Shown: piece after piece, positions 56,758-64,000 of the stretch
Layout of the letters: the number at the start of each line of letters is the position of its first letter
Numbering within the stretch: the first letter of the stretch is position 1
Assembly (NCBI RefSeq): GCF_000987955.1
Contig: NZ_LAZU01000018.1
Coordinates: forward strand, 1 to 64,000
Length of the DNA: 64,000 bases
Origin: Paenibacillus sp. DMB20
Lineage (GTDB): Bacteria > Bacillota > Bacilli > Paenibacillales > Paenibacillaceae
Reading direction: 5' to 3'
Translations under genes and position numbers: made by a program
The notes under the pieces: model-generated
Told to the model about the DNA's origin: nothing
Database searches by the model: none
Seen by the model: only the letters and a program-made list of their open reading frames with translations

Positions 56758-57965
56758 GTGAAAAAAACGTGGCTGCTCGGATTCGGCTTTTTCAGCATCA
56801 GCATTACCTGGGCATTATATAACGCCTTTGTGCCTTATTTTTTGGAGGATTACATATCAAGCGTTGCGCTTATCGGTTTTTTCATGACCATCGATAATTA
56901 TTTTGCTCTGTTCTTGCAGCCATGGATAGGAAGCCGGAGCGACCGCACCGATACCCGCTTCGGCCGCAGAATGCCTTACCTGCTTATCGGCATGCCGCTC
57001 GGCGCCTTGTTTACCGCGATCATTCCGTTCCATAACGGGCTCTTCACGCTCATTCTGTTCATGATGCTGATGAACCTTGCGATGAGCCTGTACCGCTCGC
57101 CGACGGTGGCTTTGATGCCTGACATTACGCCGGAAAAGAACCGTACGCGCGCGAACGGGATCATTAACTTCATGGGCGGGATCGGATCCATCCTGGCGTT
57201 CGGCGTCGGGTCTATTTTATACAAAGCCCACGAATCGTTCCCTTTTGTAGCAGCGGCCTGCGTTACCTTGATCTCGATGTTTATTCTGCAGCGCTTTATT
57301 AAGGAGAAACGGGATTCGCCGGGATATGCGGCGTTAACCGGAACGAGGCCTAAAATTTCGTTCAAGGGACAGCTGAACCGGACGACCTTGTTTTTTGCTC
57401 GCGGCGATTTTTTTTCTGGTTTGTCGCCTACCAGGGGGTTGAAACCCTGTTTACGCTTTACGGGAAAAATGAGATGGGGCTAAGCGAATCGGCAGCTTCC
57501 TTCTCGCTTACGTTTTTCTCGCTTGCTTTTGTGCTTTTTGCCATTCCCAGCGGTTGGCTGGGGAGCCGGTTCGGAAAGAAGCGCGTTATCCTGATCGGCG
57601 TTACCGGTCTGCTGGTCGTTTTTGCGGCTGTTCCTTTTGTGGAGTCGCTGCTGATCCTTCGGATATTGTTGACCGTGGGCGGACTGTTCTGGGCCTGCAT
57701 TAACATCAATTCCTACCCGTTTATCGTATCGACCGGCTCGGAAGAGAGCATCGGAACGCGTACCGGGATGTATTACCTCGTTTCGTCTCTCGCAGCGATC
57801 ATTTCTCCGCCTCTGTTGGGCCAATTGATCGATGGTTTCGGGTATCCCGTCCTGTTCTATTGCGCGGCGGGAAGCATGCTGATCGCCTTGGTCTGCGTCT
57901 CGATGATCCGCCATAAGGAAACGGTCATGCATTCTGACGATTCACCTGCCGCGGCCGCATCCTAA
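56758..57965 (+). CDS. MFS sugar transporter, GPH/SLC45-like (two apparent frameshifts)
   Basis: About 402 residues with 11-12 helices. The motif R-T-D-T-R-F-G-R-R-M-P-Y near residue 65 and P-E-K-N-R-T-R-A-N-G are typical of SLC45/GPH-like sugar carriers. Six T at 57391-57396 and eight T at 57408-57415 break helix 7; five and seven restore L-F-L-L-A-A-I-F-F-W-F-V-A-Y-Q-G-V-E-T. The GTG start at 56758 follows AAGGAG. It lies between glpQ and a LacI regulator of a carbohydrate cluster. Confidence 0.75.
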
Positions 57966-57995
57966 GGAAACCGAGTCAAGCGGGACTCCGCCTTG

Positions 57996-58043
57996 TGAAA
58001 GTGCTTTCCCGCATTGACGGAGGGAGGCTTCAAAAGGTAGAAT
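57996..58043 (+). promoter_or_regulatory. Putative promoter of the LacI gene with a dyad
   Basis: GAAAG-TG-CTTTC at 57997-58008 is a dyad and part of a cre-like TGAAAGTGCTTTCC. TTGACG (58014-58019) and TAGAAT (58038-58043) are spaced 18 bp apart. Confidence 0.4.
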
Positions 58044-58106
58044 CTATAATCAGAAAATGAGCATGGGTGATTACGCCGAACAGAATGACGGGAGGTGATC
58101 CGCGGA

Positions 58107-59117
58107 TTGACGACCATTTACGATATAGCCAGAAAAACGGGATATTCCCCAACGACGGTATCCAAGGCGTTCAACAATTACTCCGACGTCAGGGAGAAAA
58201 CAAGGCGCCATATTCTGGAGACCGCGAAGGAAATGGGCTATCTGCCGAATGCCAATGCACGAAGCCTGACGACCAAACGTTCCTGGACGATCGGAATTCT
58301 GTTCGTTGAGGCGACCGGAGCGGGGATCAGGCATCCTTATTTCAGCGCCGTCATCGAAAGTTTCAAGAAGGTGGCCGTGTCCAAAGGTTACGACTTGATG
58401 TTTATTTCCAAGGACGTCGGCGGCCGAAAGAGCAGTTATCTGGAGCATTGCAAAATCCGGGGCGTTGACGGAGTGGCCGTGATATTGTCCAGCAATGACG
58501 ATCCGGATTTTCAGGAGCTTCTGGACAGCGGGCTTCCCTGCGTAATTCTTGACGCTTCGCAGGGGCCGGTTCATGCGGTATATTCGGACAATGTTTCCGG
58601 CAGCATGAAAGCGGTGGAATATCTGCATTCGCTGGGTCACCGCCGCATTGCGCACATCTCCGGAGGTACCGGAACCTTTGCCGGAAGTACGCGGCAGCAG
58701 GGATACGAGGCGGCGATGGAAAAGCTCGGTCTCGAGATCGGGGAAGGATATATCGCGGACAGCGGTTTCTTTTCCATGGAAAGCGGTTATGACGCCATGA
58801 AGGTTCTGATGGATTCGGAGTGCCCGCCAACCGCGGTTTATGCCGCAGGCGATCTTCTTGCCTTGGGTGCCGTCCGTGCCGTTAAGGACCGCGGTTTGCG
58901 GGTGCCGGACCACTATTCCGTCATCGGTTTTGACGATATCGAGATGGCGAAGTACCTGACGCCTGCGCTGACGACCATCCGCCAGGATACGGATAGCTTG
59001 GGCCGTACCGCCGCCGATATTTTAACCGCCGCCATCGAGAACAATGGAGGAGCGGTCCAATCCGTCAAACTTCCCGTAGAACTTATCATCCGGGAATCCT
59101 GCCGTCCGCTTGAATGA
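58107..59117 (+). CDS. LacI-family transcriptional regulator
   Basis: About 336 residues: N-terminal HTH T-T-I-Y-D-I-A-R-K-T-G-Y-S-P-T-T-V-S, hinge, and a periplasmic-binding-like core with D-N-V-S-G-S and V-I-G-F-D-D-I-E-M-A. TTG at 58107 follows GGAGGTGA with 8 nt; a GTG at 58095 would overlap that site. The perfect palindrome 40 bp behind its stop is the likely operator for the next gene. Confidence 0.85.
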   Translation: MTTIYDIARKTGYSPTTVSKAFNNYSDVREKTRRHILETAKEMGYLPNANARSLTTKRSWTIGILFVEATGAGIRHPYFSAVIESFKKVAVSKGYDLMFISKDVGGRKSSYLEHCKIRGVDGVAVILSSNDDPDFQELLDSGLPCVILDASQGPVHAVYSDNVSGSMKAVEYLHSLGHRRIAHISGGTGTFAGSTRQQGYEAAMEKLGLEIGEGYIADSGFFSMESGYDAMKVLMDSECPPTAVYAAGDLLALGAVRAVKDRGLRVPDHYSVIGFDDIEMAKYLTPALTTIRQDTDSLGRTAADILTAAIENNGGAVQSVKLPVELIIRESCRPLE

Positions 59118-59151
59118 GGAACAGGAAGGCAGGATCGCTTTTCGCCCATTT

Positions 59152-59167
59152 TCGAAACCGGTTTCGA
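59152..59167 (+). promoter_or_regulatory. Perfect LacI-type operator
   Basis: TCGAAACCGGTTTCGA is a 16-bp palindrome with the central CG step that LacI-family hinge helices insert at. It stands about 55 bp before the GH94-like gene, directly behind the regulator. Confidence 0.8.
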
Positions 59168-59223
59168 TTTATTGGACTCAATGAATTTAATGAATTACAA
59201 CATTATTTAAGGAGATGATGGTT

Positions 59224-62200
59224 GTGCCAACCTATTCATTTGATCGGGAGACGTTTGTGATCGAAGAGTTTGACCAAGCCAAGCCTTTTTCCAGCTTTTT
59301 GCCCGGGATGGCAGGCTTGAAAGGAATTCCGATGTGGACTTTCTATGTGAACAGGGGGCAGGCCGTTTCCAGTTTCGGCATTCGGGATAAAAACTCTCCG
59401 ATCATGGAATTTTCGCCGGCCAACATTACTTACAAGCAGGTTTCCGCCAATGGCTTCCGTACCTTCATCAAAATACAGGGAAAAGACGGAATATATGAAC
59501 CGTTTCAATCGTTCCAACCGGATCCGGCAGCCCATAGGGTGATGCGCATCAGCCAGAATGAGTTGTCGATTCAGGAGTCCCATTCGAATAAAGGCTTGAA
59601 TACCACGGTTTCCTATTTTCATCTCCCCGGCGAAGATTTTGCGGCCTTGGTCAGGGAAGCGGAAATCACCAACATCTCCGGCACGGCTGCGGCGCTGGAA
59701 ATACTTGACGGGATGCCGGAAATTTTGCCTTACGGAGTGGAGAACGGCGGGTATAAGGAAGTGGGCAACCTTCTCCGGAGCTGGATGGAAGTGGGCAATA
59801 TGGAGAACGGGATACCGTTCTACAAAGTCCGGTCAAGCACGCACGATGAGGCCGAGGTGAGCGAAGTCAGCAGCGGCCACTTTTATCTCTCGTTCAGTCG
59901 GGAGGGGGCGCATCATTCGCCGATCGTCGATTTTGAGCTTGTTTTCGGCGGCAACACCTCATTGTCTCATCCTGAAGGCTTTGCCGGAATGTCCGTGGAT
60001 GAAATGCTGCAGCGACCTCAATATGCGGTTAACAAAGTGCCCTGCGGGTTCACAGGCTTGTCTTCCATACTGGAGCCCGGCCGATCGGTCAAAATTTATA
60101 CGTTGATCGGGCATGTGAACGACATCCGCAAAATCAACGACAGGACGGAACGGCTGTGTTCCTTTGAATATATGGAGCGCAAACGGAAGGAAGCTGCGGC
60201 ACTGACCCGGACCCTGACGGATGATATCGACACCCGGACGGCTTTTCCGTTGTTTGATGAATACTGCAGACAATCGTATCTCGACAATTTCCTCCGCGGC
60301 GGTTACCCCTTTATTTTTGATAACGGAAACGAAGGCGCTGTGGTGCACCTGTACTCGCGCAAACATGGCGATCTGGAACGGGACTACAACTTTTTCTCGC
60401 TGGCGCCCGAGTATTACTCCCAGGGGAACGGCAATTTTCGGGATATGAACCAAAACCGTCGAAACGACGTGTTTTTCCATCCGATGGTCGGTTCTTTTAA
60501 CGTCCGCATGTTTTTATAGCCTGATTCAGGCGGACGGATACAATCCGCTCAGCGTGGAGGGGACGAGCTTCCAAGTTGCCGAGGACCGCGGTGAAGACCT
60601 GCAAAAACTGATCCTGGCAGCGGCAGACGGAAACAGGGCGCAGCGTATGCTGGATGCGCTATGCAGCGGCAAATACACCCCCGGAAAAATCGTGAACGGC
60701 ATTGCCGACCAAGGGATATCGCTGCGTTTAAGCGAAGAGCAATTTCTGAAGGAACTGCTATCGCTGTCCCGGCAGCATATCGAAGCCAGTTTCGGGGAAG
60801 GCTTCTGGTCCGATCATTGGACGTACAATATGGACTTGGTAGACGGATACCTGGGGATCTATCCGGATAAAAAAGAAGAGCTGTTGTTCGGCGACCCCGC
60901 CTATACGTTTTTTGACAGTCCGGTGTTTGTACTGCCTCGTTCCCAAAAATACGGTGTTTCCACCGGTAAAGCACGGCAATATGGAGCTGTCCGCGAGGAT
61001 CATGAAAAGCTCGAGAAGCTCGGGCGCCGGAAAAATGGCACGGAATGGCTGCGGACCGAAGGAGGAAGAGGCGACATCTACCATACGAATCTGTTTGTGA
61101 AGATGCTTTCTCTATCCTTGAACAAATTCGCCACATTGGATCCCTACGGCATGGGCGTGGAGATGGAGGCGAATAAACCGGGCTGGAATGATGCCATGAA
61201 CGGGCTGCCGGGATTATTCGGTTCGGGCATGAGCGAAACCTTCGAATTGAAACGGTTAATGCTCTTTATGCAGGAGGCCATTCGGCAGTTCGGGGATCAA
61301 GCGGTAGATCTGCCGGAGGAAATCGCCGATTTCCTGAAACAGGTTCATAACGGGGTCATGGAGCATGAGCGTGGAAGCCGGGATGATTTCCAGTATTGGG
61401 ACCGGACGTCCTCGGCCCGCGAAGCGTACCGGGAGCGCATTCGCTTCGGCATCACCGGGCAAGAGAAGAAAACAGTTGTAAGGGATCTGGCGAATGTGTT
61501 CGATTCATTTTTGCGGAAAATCGATCTGGGCATCAAGCGGGCCGAAAACATGGGCGGGGGCGTGGTGCCTACCTACTTCCGGTTTGAGGCGGAGCGTTTT
61601 GAACGGCTTAAGGACGGGAACGGTGAGGATATGATGACCCCGTATGGGCTTCCGGCCGTAAAGGTAACAAGCTTTAAGGCCTTTGCCCTGCCGCATTTTC
61701 TGGAAGCGCCCGCAAGGGGAATGAAGCTGATGGACGATGCCGAGCAAGCAAAAGAGATGTACGACCGGATCAAAGCCACCGATTTGTATGACCGGAAGCT
61801 TGGGATGTATAAAACTTCAGTCAGTCTGAACGGAGAGGGAGACGAAATCGGGCGTATCCGGGCATTTACCGCCGGGTGGCTGGAAAGAGAGTCCGTGTTC
61901 CTCCATATGACTTACAAATACTTGCTGTCCCTTCTCAAAACAGGTCTTTACGGGCCTTTCTTTGAGGAAATCCGTTCTTCGCTGATTCCGTTTCTGGATC
62001 CGGCGGTGTACGGCCGCAGCACGCTTGAGAATTCTTCCTTTATCGCCAGCGGCGTGAATCCGGATCCGGGCGTACACGGGAGAGGATTCGTATCGAGGCT
62101 TAGCGGTTCTACCGCAGAGTTTCTAAGCATGTGGATTCTGATGATGGCCGGAAAAAGCATGTTCAGCTATGAAAACGGAAGGCTGGAGTTGACCCTGCAG

Positions 62201-62452
62201 CCGATCCTGCCGGGCTGGCTGTTCGACGAGCGGGGCGAGGTGTCGTTTAAATTCCTTGGCCGCGTGGCCGTGACATACCGGAATGAGCGCAAGGCGGACA
62301 CGTTCGGTCCGCAAGCGGCCGTCGTCTCGGACATGAAACTGAGAGCAAGGGATGGCAGCGAGATTGCCGTGAAGGGGAACAGGGTCTCCGGGGAGCTGGC
62401 CGAAGCGGTAAGAAGCGGGGATGTCGTTTCCATTCAAGCAACCTTAAAGTAG
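59224..62452 (+). CDS. Large GH94/GH36-type glycosidase or phosphorylase-like protein (one apparent frameshift)
   Basis: About 1,075 residues, resembling GH94-type (alpha/alpha)6 phosphorylases: an N-terminal beta-sandwich (residues ~1-280), a linker, then the helical barrel with G-F-W-S-D-H-W-T-Y-N-M-D-L and K-P-G-W-N-D-A-M-N-G-L-P-G. That last motif keeps W-N-D but has G where GH94 enzymes have D-W-N-D, so activity and substrate are uncertain. Five T at 60511-60515 stop the frame; four gives V-R-M-F-Y-S-L-I-Q-A-D-G-Y. The GTG at 59224 is 9 nt after AAGGAG. Confidence 0.7.
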
Positions 62453-62499
62453 CCCCAAAAGCCGTTCAAAAAAAAATCCGACAATTTCCCTGGTCATTA

Positions 62500-62528
62500 T
62501 TTAAAAATGGTCAAACTCTTGGTACAAT
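62500..62528 (+). promoter_or_regulatory. Promoter of ddh
   Basis: TTTAAA, a 17-bp spacer, and TGG-TACAAT (extended -10), 30 bp before the ATG. Confidence 0.65.
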
Positions 62529-62557
62529 AGCGGAAGTCAAATATAAGGAGGCGTAAT

Positions 62558-63535
62558 ATGACACAAAAGATAAGAGTGGGGATTGTAGGATACGGTAACC
62601 TTGGCCGCGGGGTAGAAAAGGCCATCAAGCAAAATTCCGATGTTGAACTGACGGCCGTATTTTCCCGGCGCAATCCTGAAGGGGTAGCCTCGGAAGCGAA
62701 AGCCGTACATATATCCGAGTTGGAAAGCTACAAGGATCAAATCGACGTTCTGATTCTTTGCGGCGGTTCGGCTACGGATCTGCCGGAGCAGGGACCTGCA
62801 TTGGCCGGCCGGTTCCATACCGTTGACAGCTTCGATACCCATGCCAAAATTCCGTCTTATTACGAAAGTGTGGATGCTGCCGCGCGCCAGGGCGGAAAAG
62901 TCAGCGTCATCTCGACCGGATGGGATCCGGGATTGTTCTCCTTGAACAGACTTCTGGCTGAAGCGGTGCTTCCGGAAGGCAAGGAATATACCTTCTGGGG
63001 CAAAGGCGTCAGCCAAGGCCATTCCGACGCGATCCGCCGCGTTGCCGGCGTAAAGAACGGCGTCCAGTACACCATTCCTCGCGAAGAAGCGGTTCAGCGC
63101 GTACGCAGCGGGGAGAACCCTGAACTCAGCACCCGCGAAAAGCATCTCCGCGAATGCTTTGTGGTTGCCGAAGAGGGGGCCGACCAAGCCGCGATCGAAC
63201 GTGAAATTAAGGAAATGCCAAACTATTTTGCAGACTACGATACCATCGTCAACTTTATCAGCGAGGACGAGTTGAAGCGCGATCACTCCAGCATGCCGCA
63301 TGGCGGCATGGTGCTTCGAAGCGGACGTACGGGAGAAGACAGCAAGCAAATTATCGAATTCGGGCTGACGCTTGACAGCAACCCGGAATTTACGGCTAGC
63401 GTGCTTGTGGCATATGCCCGTGCCGCCTATAAGTTGGGACAAGCCGGCGAATCGGGAGCCAAAACCGTCTTTGATATTCCGTTCGGAATGCTCTCGCCGA
63501 AATCGGCGGAGCAGCTTCGCAAGGAGCTGTTATAA
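62558..63535 (+). CDS. ddh: meso-Diaminopimelate D-dehydrogenase
   Basis: A 325-residue NADPH enzyme that makes meso-diaminopimelate in one step for lysine and peptidoglycan. The N-terminus V-G-I-V-G-Y-G-N-L-G-R-G-V is the Rossmann motif; C-G-G-S-A-T-D-L-P, V-D-S-F-D-T-H and S-T-G-W-D-P-G-L-F-S-L-N are Ddh signatures. Intact, AAGGAGG before the ATG, its own promoter and terminator. Confidence 0.95.
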   Translation: MTQKIRVGIVGYGNLGRGVEKAIKQNSDVELTAVFSRRNPEGVASEAKAVHISELESYKDQIDVLILCGGSATDLPEQGPALAGRFHTVDSFDTHAKIPSYYESVDAAARQGGKVSVISTGWDPGLFSLNRLLAEAVLPEGKEYTFWGKGVSQGHSDAIRRVAGVKNGVQYTIPREEAVQRVRSGENPELSTREKHLRECFVVAEEGADQAAIEREIKEMPNYFADYDTIVNFISEDELKRDHSSMPHGGMVLRSGRTGEDSKQIIEFGLTLDSNPEFTASVLVAYARAAYKLGQAGESGAKTVFDIPFGMLSPKSAEQLRKELL

Positions 63536-63564
63536 TAGAAGAAATGCCGCATTAATAAGGCTGG

Positions 63565-63594
63565 CGCCCGTTCCTTTAAGGAGCGGGCGTTTTT
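63565..63594 (+). terminator. Terminator of ddh
   Basis: CGCCCGTTCC pairs with GGAGCGGGCG, TTTAA loop, then five T. The remaining 63595-63775 stretch shows no gene. Confidence 0.9.
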
Positions 63595-63775
63595 CTCTCG
63601 AAAAACGCCATCGTCCCCATTTCATAGGACAACGGAGCGTTTTTAACCCGGCTTCCGGCAGCCAATGGCAGGATAGGAGCATGGGACCTTGCGGCATATT
63701 GAAAACAAATCCATAATAATGAAGTGTGCATACATAGAAACCAAGCCCCAAACGGGGTTGACATGGAGGAATGTT

Positions 63776-64000
63776 GTGCAGCTTGTTGCCATGCTGACGA
63801 TGCTGATTGATCATGTCGGACTTGTTTTTTTTCCCGGAGCAGGAATTGTGGAGAATTATCGGACGCATTTCTTTTCCGCTGTATGTTTATGCGCTGGTCC
63901 TGGGTTATGAGAGAACCTCGTCTCGCCCTCGTTATCTGTATCGTCTGGGAGTCATCGCCACGGTATCTCAAATCCCCTACCAGCTTGCGCTTAATCCTGA
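63776..64000 (+). CDS. TraX-family membrane protein, 5' part (one apparent frameshift)
   Basis: The start of a TraX-like integral membrane protein (named after F-plasmid pilin acetylase, but chromosomal copies are common and of unknown role). M-L-T-M-L-I-D-H-V-G-L-V-F-F is the family's first helix. Eight T at 63825-63832 break it; seven continues L-W-R-I-I-G-R-I-S-F-P-L-Y-V-Y-A-L-V-L and further hydrophobic sequence. GTG at 63776 follows GGAGG by 6 nt. The gene is cut by the window end. Confidence 0.7.

Overview
The window looks like chromosomal DNA of a Gram-positive, endospore-forming Bacillales, most likely Paenibacillaceae (inference). The grounds are a Bacillus-type gene set: amj, a petrobactin-type yclNOPQ operon, glpP/glpK/glpD, opuC, helD, a prsA-like foldase, ddh and a YjcZ-like sporulation peptide. 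Other support comes from strong AAGGAGG ribosome sites, sigma-A promoters with TGn-extended -10 boxes, frequent GTG/TTG starts and moderate G+C. No rRNA, tRNA, CRISPR array or prophage was found.

Layout. 0-0.3 kb: right end of an IS3-family element. 0.4-4.0 kb: amj, a purine permease, a small membrane protein and two tandem 61-aa zinc-ribbon proteins. 4.1-8.9 kb: WYL regulator, a pair of BtrH-like paralogs, a SAM methyltransferase and a PhzF-like isomerase. 9-15.7 kb: sensorless chemoreceptor, methyltransferase, nucleotidyltransferase, YjcZ peptide, TPP-riboswitch-controlled ykoF, secreted alpha/beta hydrolase and nitroreductase. 16-20 kb: Fur-boxed yclNOPQ. 20-28 kb: succinate-semialdehyde-type dehydrogenase, then a sugar locus (Gfo/Idh/MocA oxidoreductase, TIM-barrel isomerase, ABC importer without its own ATPase) divergent from a ROK repressor. 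28-32 kb: glpP, glpK, glpD with a cre-like site and a terminator leader. 32-42 kb: galM, YwaF-like, DUF218 and LytTR-like proteins, prsA-like foldase, selD-selU for tRNA selenouridine, and a secreted GH81 glucanase. 42-50 kb: PAP2 phosphatase, FUSC exporter, helD, a second chemoreceptor, an MFS pump and an IS3 remnant. 50-53 kb: opuC-type osmoprotectant importer. 53-64 kb: marR-MFS, DsbA-like oxidoreductase, GlpQ-like phosphodiesterase, MFS, LacI regulator with a perfect operator, a 1,070-residue GH94-like protein, ddh, and the start of a TraX-family gene cut by the window edge.

The most striking global feature is technical or mutational. From about 19 kb onward, at least 26 single-base excesses in homopolymer runs (and one single-base loss) break 17 otherwise healthy, conserved genes. 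Each gene is restored by shortening the run by one base. These genes are annotated across the break as one gene, and their frameshifts are most likely base-calling errors.

The loci with the best claim to new biology are: the twin zinc-ribbon genes, whose second promoter carries a 19-bp palindrome; the WYL/BtrH-like pair, in which one paralog has lost a cysteine; a folded leader in front of selD; the LacI-MFS-GH94-like carbohydrate cluster; and a GH81 enzyme whose usual E-x-x-x-E active-site motif reads G-S-S-S-E.
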